This document shows positions 1-7,478 of a stretch of 10,213 nt of DNA, one piece after another (within the stretch, counting starts at the first letter, position 1; every line of letters starts with the position of its first letter). Origin of the DNA: Candidatus Bathyarchaeota archaeon. Lineage in GTDB: Archaea > Asgardarchaeota > Lokiarchaeia > Sigyniarchaeales > Sigyniarchaeaceae. Made by a program: the position numbers and the translations under genes. The notes under the pieces are model-generated. The model worked only from the letters and a program-made list of their open reading frames with translations. It searched no databases and was not told where the DNA came from. The stretch is taken from contig WJJB01000332.1 of the NCBI GenBank assembly GCA_014729935.1, forward strand, positions 1 to 10,213, in the 5' to 3' direction.

Positions 1-1748
1 AGCTCTTCGAGAGTGTAATCATCCCACCCACCGAACAGAGCAAGGAATGGACAGAAGAAGGTTCCTGGGAATATGAAAAACATGGAAAGAAGCACGATAG
101 CAGCAATTACGAGTTTTGCCGTGCTGGTGCTCATGAACAACCCAAGTGCCATCTCCAAAAGCGGCCACAAGGTATGCATGAAAGCAAGTAGAACACCCGC
201 GAACGCGAGACACGCAAGCACCGGGGCGATCAATCCTTGCCATGCCAGGCGCTTGAGATCGAACTTGATCACCCTGAGGTGGATCCAAGTGAATCCAACG
301 ACCGTTTGGATGGCGCTGTTGATGAACCCGGGTACCATCAATAAAAGCCATATAGGGAGTATTTCCCTTGTCACGCACAGGTAAATGAACAGGAACTGGA
401 AAAGATACCCGGGCACCGTGAAAATAATCCGCAAGATTATGGGGGGCAAGGGCTTATCACAGGCATTGAAGATGCGTGTCCAAAAGCCTCGAACAGGTCC
501 GGTCATATCAATCAGGAGTACCACCGGTATCATCACCAATCCTGCCTCGTAATTCTGCAATTCAGGGAATGCATCCACCACCACGTGAATTATTCTTGGG
601 CTAAGCAATACCAGTGACGTGAACATGTAAAACGTGACGATTGAATACCATTTCAAGGTGTTATTCAGGAAATATTTCGTGAGTTGCTTCTTGCCGTTAT
701 TATACGATTCCGAAAGCGCAGGTGCCACGAGACCCGTCATCGCACTTTGGTGTGACACGAGATGACCAAGGAACTCGGGAATGAGCAACAAGCCAGTCCA
801 AGATGCCATGCTTGGCATGATGATGATAATGTACACTCCCATCATATAATCAAACAAACCCAAGACTTGTGTTCCAATCCATTGCTTTCCCGTGTACACC
901 ATGACCTCTTTAATGATGGCATGGTCAAAATCCGGCTTCACCATTGCCCAAATACCCGTGGCAATTCCTTTTGATTTAAGCACCTGCCCGAACATGTATC
1001 CCCCGAGAAAAAGGTTGATCCAGTCATCGAGAAATTGCGACAAGATGTAAAACAGCGTGATGCCCATCAATTCACCTATTCGTGGATTCCTGGCACCCCA
1101 CCACCTGCCAATAATCATGCAGACCACGTTTACAGAGACTTGGAACACCGTATTCTGCAACCAGACGAGCCAAGCCAGCTTGTCTCCCCGTTGGAATGCC
1201 TTCATGGAAGAAGTCATGACCATCAAGCATCCAGGATATTGAACAAGGCTCTGTCCGATGATGAACCAAGCCAGGTATCCCAAGGATGTATTTACCAGGT
1301 AAAACATGGTGAAAAAGATGATGATCGTCACTTGAAGGAGTCCCGTGAACATCTGGAACCAAATGTAAAATTGGATGTACTTGATAGCACGTTTGGGATC
1401 ACTATCGGCATATTGACCAATAAACCGCGTCATGCCATCGGAAAACCCACCACCGCCACCGAGGTTGAGGTCCATCAAGCCAAACCAGAACCCGAGAATG
1501 GACGCCGTCATGCCCTTGTATCCATTGATTTCAGGGTACGGGAGAAAAAGGGGGATGATGGTCCCGATAATAACAATACCAAGGACTGCTTCACCCAATG
1601 CCAGCACGTAGCCGTACAGGTACGCCCCAGCCACCCGATGGAATCCCACTTGGTTCCAGAGATCGTCCTTCTTCTTTTTCTTCCCGGTAATTGCCTTCGC
1701 TCGCTTGATCAACCGCCGGATGCCACGTCCCGTGTTTTTTCCAGCCAT
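1..1748 (-). CDS. MOP-superfamily (Wzx/MATE-like) flippase-like membrane protein, 3' end off window
   Basis: Seen: an uninterrupted minus-strand frame of 582 codons starts at the ATG at 1748 and is still open at base 1. It begins with a basic cytoplasmic leader (residues 10-27, with a KKKKK run) followed by many hydrophobic segments, about a dozen or more. Features typical of polysaccharide-type flippases include FSDGMTRFIGQY (about 102-113), a following charged stretch (DPKRAIKY), APALSESYNNGKK (about 342-354) and the later FNACDKPLPPIILR (about 427-440). Known: MOP flippases move lipid-linked sugars across the cytoplasmic membrane for surface glycans or N-glycosylation. Inferred: this one does something similar, but the substrate cannot be read. 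It is longer than the usual 450-550 residues, with a long C-terminal hydrophobic part (about 440-572). No glycosyltransferase neighbour is visible. A weak GGAG lies 11 nt before the start. The flippase family call is moderately sure; the reading frame is very sure. Confidence 0.8.
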   Translation of the reverse strand, partial: MAGKNTGRGIRRLIKRAKAITGKKKKKDDLWNQVGFHRVAGAYLYGYVLALGEAVLGIVIIGTIIPLFLPYPEINGYKGMTASILGFWFGLMDLNLGGGGGFSDGMTRFIGQYADSDPKRAIKYIQFYIWFQMFTGLLQVTIIIFFTMFYLVNTSLGYLAWFIIGQSLVQYPGCLMVMTSSMKAFQRGDKLAWLVWLQNTVFQVSVNVVCMIIGRWWGARNPRIGELMGITLFYILSQFLDDWINLFLGGYMFGQVLKSKGIATGIWAMVKPDFDHAIIKEVMVYTGKQWIGTQVLGLFDYMMGVYIIIIMPSMASWTGLLLIPEFLGHLVSHQSAMTGLVAPALSESYNNGKKQLTKYFLNNTLKWYSIVTFYMFTSLVLLSPRIIHVVVDAFPELQNYEAGLVMIPVVLLIDMTGPVRGFWTRIFNACDKPLPPIILRIIFTVPGYLFQFLFIYLCVTREILPIWLLLMVPGFINSAIQTVVGFTWIHLRVIKFDLKRLAWQGLIAPVLACLAFAGVLLAFMHTLWPLLEMALGLFMSTSTAKLVIAAIVLLSMFFIFPGTFFCPFLALFGGWDDYTLEE

Positions 1749-1791
1749 CAGGTTCAGAACTCCGCTTGGACACTTGATCCCATGCAAGTAT

Positions 1792-1802
1792 CATATATAA
1801 TC
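1792..1802 (-). promoter_or_regulatory. TATA-like box of the flippase-like gene
   Basis: On the minus strand this reads ATTATATATGA, about 45-50 nt before the ATG at 1748. An archaeal TATA box lies about 26 nt before the transcription start, so this would leave a leader of roughly 20-25 nt, enough to hold the weak GGAG at 1760-1763. It lies after the oligo-T terminator of the preceding gene, which fits a separate transcript. Confidence 0.5.
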
Positions 1803-1897
1803 GCATGCTGGTGAATTGAAATAGAGTGTGACATGTCCAAAAGAATAGTGGCGTGATATGGCCTCCTTTCGCATGGATCAAAACAGTGGGTTAAAAC

Positions 1898-1912
1898 GTG
1901 GAAAAAAAAGAA
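1898..1912 (-). terminator. Oligo-T terminator after the 219-residue membrane protein gene
   Basis: The minus strand carries a run of eight T (1902-1909), 22 nt after the stop codon at 1931, with another TTTT shortly after. No strong hairpin precedes it. Intrinsic termination in archaea mainly needs oligo-T tracts, so this is a plausible end of that transcript before the promoter of the flippase-like gene. Confidence 0.55.
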
Positions 1913-1930
1913 TGGGGTGTTTAGAAATCT

Positions 1931-2590
1931 TCAATCTTCTTCAGGCTCAACGGCTTCGATATTTCCTGCTTCATTGCCAGGCGAATCTTCTGCAGGAATT
2001 CCTACAGCGCTTTCTTCCCTTGATAATTCACGGCGGAGCCACCAAATCAAGGCGACCAGTGCTGGCGGACCGAAAATAATCAAGAACCAGATTAAAGCCC
2101 TGATCATGAAGCTCACGAAGATGGTGAATTCCCACGATGAAAACGGGGTGTCCCAGTAACCATTGTATGCCACGATTACAAACCAGAAAATGGCCATCAC
2201 GAATGGTACAACGCCGCCACCATCCTTTACCGTTGGCTTTCGCTTGTGCTTTTTATCCTTTAAGTCATATTTTTCTTTCTCTTCCTGGGAGAGCCTGTAC
2301 CACCACAATCCGAAAACCGCACCAAGTCCGGATATGAATGGAATACCGACGATCAGGAATTCCCACAGCAAAACATTCAGGAAGAACAGGATGCACAATT
2401 TCACCGACCAGTCTCCAATGAATGGTGGGGTTCCAAGAACGGCAGGCGCCACATCCACTCGCCAGAGGAAGACAAATACACCGGCAATAAAGGCTGCCAC
2501 GATACCAGCCACGCCAATCAGGGCAAATTTCCAATAGTCCCTGATGAAATCCTTCCACAAATCGCTTTTTTCATTTTCATTGTCAGACAT
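1931..2590 (-). CDS. Four-helix hypothetical membrane protein (219 aa), Asgard-archaeal type
   Basis: Seen: an acidic N-terminus (MSDNENEKSD), then WKDFIRDYWKFALIG leading into membrane segments at about 20-43, 64-98 (long, perhaps a kinked hairpin), 126-143 and 156-185. A basic loop (about 103-122, KDKKHKRK) followed by a GGG turn lies in the middle, and an acidic tail ends in EPEED. No enzyme motif is visible. Known from memory: proteins with this pattern, including the DFxRDxWKFAL opening, a GGG turn and a final helix ending IWWL, recur in Asgard and some other archaea without an assigned function. The start at 2590 is preferred to the in-frame ATG at 2617. It gives the family-like MSD opening, and GTGATC just upstream matches the 16S rRNA tail in the correct register. 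The longer form would add MLKYIHVIN. The gene seems to be a single transcript ending at the T8 run. Function unknown. Confidence 0.85.
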   Translation of the reverse strand: MSDNENEKSDLWKDFIRDYWKFALIGVAGIVAAFIAGVFVFLWRVDVAPAVLGTPPFIGDWSVKLCILFFLNVLLWEFLIVGIPFISGLGAVFGLWWYRLSQEEKEKYDLKDKKHKRKPTVKDGGGVVPFVMAIFWFVIVAYNGYWDTPFSSWEFTIFVSFMIRALIWFLIIFGPPALVALIWWLRRELSREESAVGIPAEDSPGNEAGNIEAVEPEED

Positions 2591-2593
2591 GTT

Positions 2594-2599
2594 GATCAC
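2594..2599 (-). promoter_or_regulatory. Shine-Dalgarno-like GTGATC deciding the start at 2590
   Basis: The minus strand reads GTGATC, then AAC, then ATG. GTGATC is the 3' half of the full AGGAGGTGATC complement to the 16S rRNA 3' end, and its spacing places the ATG where a full site would. This supports initiation at 2590 rather than at the in-frame ATG at 2617. Confidence 0.4.
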
Positions 2600-2644
2600 G
2601 TGTATGTATTTAAGCAAGATAGATGGAATAATCCGATGCTCTAA

Positions 2645-2668
2645 ATACCAAGAAAAAATTCATGGTAT
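2645..2668. repeat. Short inverted repeat ATACCA-N12-TGGTAT
   Basis: Two perfect 6-base arms (2645-2650 and 2663-2668) surround a 12-base A-rich centre and overlap the TTTTATA box. The position would suit a repressor site, but 6-base arms can arise by chance. Confidence 0.3.
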
Positions 2669-2672
2669 AAAA
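2666..2672 (-). promoter_or_regulatory. TATA-like box (TTTTATA) upstream of the 219-residue protein gene
   Basis: TTTTATA on the minus strand lies about 78 nt before the start at 2590, which would give a leader of about 50 nt. Competing AT-rich boxes closer to the gene (TATTTA at 2642-2647 and TTAAATA at 2607-2613) mean the true promoter is not settled from sequence alone. Confidence 0.35.
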
Positions 2673-2698
2673 CCAAGCTGAGACCGATTCTTATCAAG

Positions 2699-2704
2699 AA
2701 AAAA
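2699..2704 (-). terminator. Oligo-T run, candidate terminator of the helicase operon
   Basis: AAAAGTTTTTTCTTG on the minus strand contains a T6 run in the spacer after the second helicase. A shorter T5 run at 2801-2805 is nearer to the gene. Either could end the transcript; no clear stem precedes them. Confidence 0.3.
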
Positions 2705-2929
2705 CTTTTGGTTATTGTTTTAAAGGTGGATCATTGAATTCCTCCAAGATAACCCCAATATCTATCAGGAGATTTCTGATGGAACCCGTGAAACCCCGAG
2801 AAAAACACGTCATCTAATTAGGGCGTGGAGGAATCGGTGGCATATTATATCTCAATCGTTATTGTTAACCATGATGTCCTTGCCTCCAGACCAGCCTGAG
2901 GTTACACCGTGTACCGGCACCAAATCCCA

Positions 2930-5158
2930 TCACCATCTTGAAGCATGTTCTTGCACTTCCTCGAGATCAAACCTGTCCCTCACCACGATTTCCTGTTGCA
3001 TCCACGCTGGCAGGAACTTGTGGTACCGTTCGAGAAGAAAGCATTCCCCTGGATCGATAAGATCACGAGCATTCTCGACCGATTGACAGATATCAACGAT
3101 ATCCTCCACGAGTAAGTCGGGATCCTTGTAAGGTGCATCGAAGGTGAAATAATAAGGAGGGGGGCGTAGTAATCTTGGTTCCCCTGGACTAATATTGGAA
3201 ATCCCGAGCTGAGGTCCCCCTATCCGTTGTAGAATTCTTCTCAAGGTAACGAAAGAATTCGTACCCAACCATGGTAAAAAGCACCAATGCCCCGATTTCA
3301 ACTTGAACGCGTGATTCGTGGACAGGTTGATGCTCTTAGCAAACTCCCGTGCCTTGACAAGGCGTTCCCTTGCCATTGGCTGCAGGTAACCAAACTCTGT
3401 ATCCTCCAGTAATGCGCGACGCATGCGTTGCAATATCTTGGTATGGACTGGCGTGCGGTCCCCCGGCCAATAGTACATGGTCTTCTTCTCGATTGGTTCC
3501 ACGTATATGATTTTATGCTGTTCCTGCATGTCCACGACGCGCCACACGTATCCTGCAAGCAGGAGGATCTCCCCAGGAGAGCAGGGAGAATCAACATGAG
3601 CGATCTCGCGAGATTCATGCTTCACGGCATACTCGACCCGGTAATCCCGGAAGACAGCCAAGAACCTGAAGTTCCTGGCAATTTTCTCTCCTTCCAAGCC
3701 AAGGATCAAGCCACCATCTTCCACCCGTTCCACGTGGTTGATATCTATCAGGTGCAGCAACAACATCCGGAACACGGAATGGCTTAAATGACTGAAGGGC
3801 GGTAACGTGAGTACTTCCTTTGCCAAAGCTTGAACGGAAAGCTCCCCCACGCTGGCAAGGGTCGACATGGTCTGGTGATAAAGCACGTTGAATGGTGCTT
3901 GTTTCAACACGTTGGGTTCCAACCACTGCTCTTCCAAATATACCTGAAGGATGCCAATTGTTTGCAAGAAACCCCAGGGAATGCGAAAGGGAAGTGCAGG
4001 AGTGAAACTACTATTTCTTCTGGGAGATTCCCTCGAGGCAAACACGATTTCCGGTATCCCAGTCTTCCTCCCGCTCCGGCCCATGCGTTGGAGGAACGAG
4101 GTGACCGCATGAGGTGCTTCGGTCTGATAAATCCGCTCGACATCCCCGATATCAACCCCCAGTTCTAAAGTGACCGTGGCAACCGTGAAATGCGGCGTGT
4201 CTTCCTCTTTCATTGCTGATTCAACGGATTCACGTTCAATGGCAGCAATGCAGGAATGATGTGCGTGGTATATGTCTGGTGTGTATCTATTCTTGGCAAT
4301 CCGACGGAGGCCATTGAGCAAGTATTCCGTTGCCTCCCGCGAGTTGGTAAAAGCTATGCATTTTTTCCCCAAGGAACCCTCGTATATGTATACGTGAGAT
4401 GGCTCATTTGGACCAATAGGTTGGCCGGGATATGAAAGGAAGTTGAGATATGATGGTTCTATGAAATGTTCCAAAGCAATGCGCATGGTCCTGGTTTCCG
4501 TTCCGACTAATGGCGTTTCCACCGGAATGCCAGTATTTCCAGCAAGCCAACCTGCAGCTACGCCATAATCCCCCAAGGTGGCTGAAAGTCCCAAGCGCCG
4601 TGGATGGTATCCGATCGCACGACCGAGCCGTTCAAGCTGGCATTGAACTTGGATTCCCCGCTCGCCATTAAGAAACACGTGAACCTCATCTATGATGATG
4701 AACCGTAAATCACCGAACAGTCGCTTCAGATCGGTTACCCGATTTATAAGCATCCCCTCAAGGGATTCTGGCGTGATTTGCAAGATCCCCCGGGGATCCT
4801 TGATCAGGGATTGCTTCTTGCCCCTGGGTACATCACCATGCCACCGGGTCACCGAAAAATGTGCCTTCTCCAGCAACAGGTCAACCCGATCGTACTGGTC
4901 ATTGATGAGCGCTTTCATGGGAGATATGTACAGGATACCGATGGTTGCCGGTGGATCATTTTCGATCAAGGTGATTGCTGGAAGCAATGCTGCCTCGGTT
5001 TTTCCAGAAGCCGTTCCGGTGGAGAGCAGCAGGTGATGATTGCTATTGAAGAGGACCTTGCACGCTTCCACTTGTATCGGCTTGAATTCAGTCCATCCCT
5101 GCTCGTATATCCATTCTTGGAGATACGGGGCGAGTTGTTCAAAAATGTTGGCGCACAC
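2930..5158 (-). CDS. Lhr/BrxHI-type superfamily 2 helicase, second copy (742 aa)
   Basis: Predicted ATP-driven nucleic-acid translocase or helicase. Motifs in order: WTEFKPIQVEAC (Q-like, about 22-33), Walker A STGTASGKTEA (46-56), YISPMKALINDQ (Ia, 77-88), ITPESLE (Ib), DEVH box (157-160), SAT (192-194), IAFTNSRE (IV, 268-275), TVTLELGVDIG (V, about 328-338) and QRMGRSGRK (VI, 357-365). Residues about 366-742 resemble the C-terminal winged-helix and accessory region of Lhr-like helicases, with WRVVDM and YYWPGD segments. All catalytic motifs look intact. It starts at a GTG: a TGA lies three codons upstream in frame, and the first codon aligns exactly with the ATG of its paralogue. There is no good SD, but a TATA-like box lies 24 nt upstream. 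It is the last gene of the helicase unit, 86 bp after its paralogue. Known: BrxHI is the Lhr-like helicase of type 2 BREX. A housekeeping repair role is the alternative. Confidence 0.92.
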   Translation of the reverse strand: MCANIFEQLAPYLQEWIYEQGWTEFKPIQVEACKVLFNSNHHLLLSTGTASGKTEAALLPAITLIENDPPATIGILYISPMKALINDQYDRVDLLLEKAHFSVTRWHGDVPRGKKQSLIKDPRGILQITPESLEGMLINRVTDLKRLFGDLRFIIIDEVHVFLNGERGIQVQCQLERLGRAIGYHPRRLGLSATLGDYGVAAGWLAGNTGIPVETPLVGTETRTMRIALEHFIEPSYLNFLSYPGQPIGPNEPSHVYIYEGSLGKKCIAFTNSREATEYLLNGLRRIAKNRYTPDIYHAHHSCIAAIERESVESAMKEEDTPHFTVATVTLELGVDIGDVERIYQTEAPHAVTSFLQRMGRSGRKTGIPEIVFASRESPRRNSSFTPALPFRIPWGFLQTIGILQVYLEEQWLEPNVLKQAPFNVLYHQTMSTLASVGELSVQALAKEVLTLPPFSHLSHSVFRMLLLHLIDINHVERVEDGGLILGLEGEKIARNFRFLAVFRDYRVEYAVKHESREIAHVDSPCSPGEILLLAGYVWRVVDMQEQHKIIYVEPIEKKTMYYWPGDRTPVHTKILQRMRRALLEDTEFGYLQPMARERLVKAREFAKSINLSTNHAFKLKSGHWCFLPWLGTNSFVTLRRILQRIGGPQLGISNISPGEPRLLRPPPYYFTFDAPYKDPDLLVEDIVDICQSVENARDLIDPGECFLLERYHKFLPAWMQQEIVVRDRFDLEEVQEHASRW

Positions 5159-5166
5159 GGTGGATC

Positions 5167-5179
5167 AACATGCCATGTT
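5167..5179. promoter_or_regulatory. 13-base palindrome before the second helicase, possible operator
   Basis: AACATG-C-CATGTT is a perfect palindrome with 6-base arms around one base. It lies between the TATA-like box and the GTG start, where a bound repressor would block transcription. A protein-binding role is inferred from position and symmetry only. Confidence 0.35.
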
Positions 5180-5186
5180 AATATTT
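5178..5186 (-). promoter_or_regulatory. TATA-like box upstream of the second helicase
   Basis: AAATATTAA on the minus strand is centred about 24 nt before the GTG at 5158. With archaeal spacing, transcription would start at or near the start codon, giving a leaderless message. This fits the missing SD. The gene could still be read mainly from upstream. Confidence 0.4.
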
Positions 5187-5244
5187 CACGAAGCCAAGAC
5201 TTCCAAGGCAACCTTTTTTCGGGTTTTCAAACGCCCGGGTCGCA

Positions 5245-7452
5245 TTACTTCCAATCCTTCGCGAGTTGTTGTAGTTCCTCCAAGTCCAAGTAGTCTTCTG
5301 CTAGCACCTTCTGTTGAAGCAGCTTTGGCAGGTATTTATCATATTTATTCATGAGGAATTGCTCATCAGGATCAACGAGCTCGCGTGGAGTGTTTGCCTG
5401 CATGACCAAGGCTTTTACCAATGGTTCCAACCGTTCAGGTTCTTGATCATCCGCCTCGAACCGGAGATAATACGGTGCCCAGCCAGAGATCCGCGAGATG
5501 CCTAAAGAATCCTTTCCCATGATGTCTAAAAGCCGCTGGAGTGTTCGATATGCAATGGAACCAATCCACGGCATGATGCACCACTTCTTACCCGCTAGCT
5601 GAAACAGCACATGCTTATCAACGTGCACGATCCTTGCCAGCTTTCGTGCCTGATCAATTCGTTTCAAAGCACCTGGTTGTAGATACTTGTACCTAGTGTC
5701 TTCGAATAAGATTTTTCTCATGCGTTTCAATACTTTGGTGTGAATATCCATCCCGGGGCCAGGCCAAAAGTACCTCATTTTCCCAGCTACTTTTTCCACG
5801 AGAACTGCCTTTTGCTCTGGATATACATCCGTGACCTCCCACACGAATCCTGCAAGTGGAATCCTCTCACCTGTATTGGGAAGATGGGCAATCCTGCCAA
5901 TCTCCCTCGTGGTATCCTTCACGGTAATCTCGACGGAATCTTGGAACACCGCGTAAAACCTGAAATTACGAACGATTTTCTCCCCCTCTATCCCGAGAAT
6001 CAATCCACCATCTTCCATTCGTTCCAAGTGATCGATTTCGAGCAAATGCTTCAATAATTGCTTGAAATCAGCCATGGATATGTTCTTGAATGGTGAAAGG
6101 GTAAGCACGCGTTGTGCAAGTGCCGCCGGGGAAAGCTCGCCCGATGAGGCAAGGATGCTCATTGTTTGATGGTATAGCAAGCTGAAGGGTGCCTCATGGG
6201 GAAGGATGGGTTCGATCCATCGTTCTTCGAGGTATAATTGGATGATGGCAATTGATTGGAGGAGTTGCCACGGGATTAGCTCGTGAATGGGTTTATTTTC
6301 CGACGGTTCGGGTTCGTAATGCACGAAAAGCATTTCAGATACACCGGTGCGTCTTCCCGACCTTCCCAATCGTTGCAAGAAACTCGATACTGAAAATGGT
6401 GAATGTAACTGGACTATTCGCTCCAAGCTCCCGATATCTATTCCCAGTTCCAGCGTGAGAGTGGCCGCGGTCACCGATGGTTGATTGGGATCCTTGATGA
6501 TGGATTCGGTGGATTCCCTCAGTTCCCCAGAAACTGCACCATGGTGGACATAGTAGTAATCAGGCGTTCCTTGTTTCCGGGCAATTTCCTTCAGTGATGC
6601 TACCAGGAATTCAGCCTCATCCCTCCTGTTTGTAAATATCAAGCTGGACGTTCCAAGTGTTTGCTCGTAGACGTACTGGTGAGCCGGGAGGAATTTCCCG
6701 CCGGAGGGTCTTGCTGGTTCAGTAAAGGATGTGGGATTGGGATTCGGATGGAAAAAATGCTCCACTGCAAGCTTCAACCGCTTATTTCTCAAGCCACGTG
6801 CGGCAGGGGTGATCACGTCAATTCCAGTTGCACCTTGAAGCCATTGTTCTGCTAATTGGTAATCGCCAAGGGTTGCAGATAGACCAATTCTCCTGGGTTC
6901 CTTCATGAAGTATTTTCCGAGACGTTCGAGTTGCGATTGTACTTGCCGACCTCGTTCGGAACTCATGAACACGTGCACCTCATCGATCACGATGAATTGC
7001 AAATCCCCGAATATCCGGCGTAATTCCACTGTCTTATTGATGAGCAGGCTTTCCAAGGATTCGGGAGTTATCTGAAGAACCCCTGATGGATGCTTGAGCA
7101 TCTTTTGCTTTAAATTCCTTGGCACATCCCCGTGCCAGCGCCAAACTGGCACGTCTGCGGCATCAAGTAGTTCTTCAAGCCGTTGAAATTGATCGTTGAT
7201 CAAGGCTTTCAAGGGACCAATGTACAGTATCCCAATGCTCGCAGGAGGATTTTCGTAAATTTCAGTGATAGCGGGAAGGAATGCCGCTTCGGTCTTCCCA
7301 GATGCCGTGCCAGTGGACAATAGCATGTGCTTGTCAGTTTCAAAGATGATCCTGCATGCTTCGATTTGTATATCCCGGAGCTCGTCCCATCCATGAGAGA
7401 AGATCCATTCTTGGATGAAACCCGATAACTTGTAGAAAGGATTGTTGCTCAT
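5245..7452 (-). CDS. Lhr/BrxHI-type superfamily 2 helicase, first copy (735 aa)
   Basis: Predicted ATP-dependent nucleic-acid helicase or translocase, paralogous to the next gene. Motifs: WDELRDIQIEAC (Q-like, about 22-33), Walker A STGTASGKTEAA (46-57), YIGPLKALINDQ (77-88), ITPESLE, DEVH box (157-160), SAT (192-194), SLIFTNRRDEAE (IV, about 270-281), TLTLELGIDIG (V, about 331-341) and QRLGRSGRR (VI, about 360-368). The C-terminal half carries Lhr-like accessory regions, including GGLILGIEGEKIVRNFRF (nearly identical in the paralogue), WEVTDV and MRYFWPG. The two proteins are roughly 60% identical over the first 200 residues by eye and less similar later. The ATG at 7452 is chosen because it aligns exactly with the start of the paralogue; a TTG four codons upstream (7464) is less likely. 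The gene lies 21 bp after the ATPase stop, so cotranscription is likely, though a TATA-like box also precedes it. The family call is sure; the defence role is inferred from neighbours. Confidence 0.92.
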   Translation of the reverse strand: MSNNPFYKLSGFIQEWIFSHGWDELRDIQIEACRIIFETDKHMLLSTGTASGKTEAAFLPAITEIYENPPASIGILYIGPLKALINDQFQRLEELLDAADVPVWRWHGDVPRNLKQKMLKHPSGVLQITPESLESLLINKTVELRRIFGDLQFIVIDEVHVFMSSERGRQVQSQLERLGKYFMKEPRRIGLSATLGDYQLAEQWLQGATGIDVITPAARGLRNKRLKLAVEHFFHPNPNPTSFTEPARPSGGKFLPAHQYVYEQTLGTSSLIFTNRRDEAEFLVASLKEIARKQGTPDYYYVHHGAVSGELRESTESIIKDPNQPSVTAATLTLELGIDIGSLERIVQLHSPFSVSSFLQRLGRSGRRTGVSEMLFVHYEPEPSENKPIHELIPWQLLQSIAIIQLYLEERWIEPILPHEAPFSLLYHQTMSILASSGELSPAALAQRVLTLSPFKNISMADFKQLLKHLLEIDHLERMEDGGLILGIEGEKIVRNFRFYAVFQDSVEITVKDTTREIGRIAHLPNTGERIPLAGFVWEVTDVYPEQKAVLVEKVAGKMRYFWPGPGMDIHTKVLKRMRKILFEDTRYKYLQPGALKRIDQARKLARIVHVDKHVLFQLAGKKWCIMPWIGSIAYRTLQRLLDIMGKDSLGISRISGWAPYYLRFEADDQEPERLEPLVKALVMQANTPRELVDPDEQFLMNKYDKYLPKLLQQKVLAEDYLDLEELQQLAKDWK

Positions 7453-7470
7453 GTCTGCAGCCAACCATTA

Positions 7471-7478
7471 ATTTTAAA
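7471..7478 (-). promoter_or_regulatory. TATA-like box upstream of the first helicase
   Basis: TTTAAAAT on the minus strand is centred about 23 nt before the ATG at 7452 and overlaps the TAA stop of the ATPase gene. No SD precedes the ATG. The spacing would suit an internal promoter with a leaderless transcript, but part of the AT-richness comes from the stop codon. Confidence 0.35.

Larger units (their letters stand above)
2618..2929. other. Gene-free spacer between the helicase unit and the membrane protein gene
   Basis: About 310 bp without a supported gene on either strand. On the minus strand it holds oligo-T runs at 2801-2805, 2699-2704 and 2653-2658, which are candidate ends for the helicase transcript. 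An imperfect hairpin (GGTTACAC/GTGTACC, 2900-2915) lies just after the helicase stop. Only tiny ORFs are present, including a four-codon one (2720-2734) behind a strong GGAGG. Confidence 0.6.

Noticed and set aside
1035..1814. Plus-strand ORF of 259 codons
   Set aside because: It lies opposite the long flippase-like gene. Its product is rich in His, Pro, Asp and Gln with no domain, while the minus frame gives coherent membrane segments and family motifs.
1591..1881. Minus-strand ORF of 96 codons overlapping the flippase start
   Set aside because: It is in another frame of the flippase gene, crosses its promoter and terminator region, and has no recognisable features.
4778..5293. Plus-strand ORF of 171 codons across the helicase junction
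   Set aside because: It is antisense to conserved helicase motifs and spans the ends of two real genes; the composition is not protein-like.
2930..7464. Helicase pair as an assembly duplication
   Set aside because: The two copies differ throughout at both DNA and protein level, with indels, so they are old paralogues.
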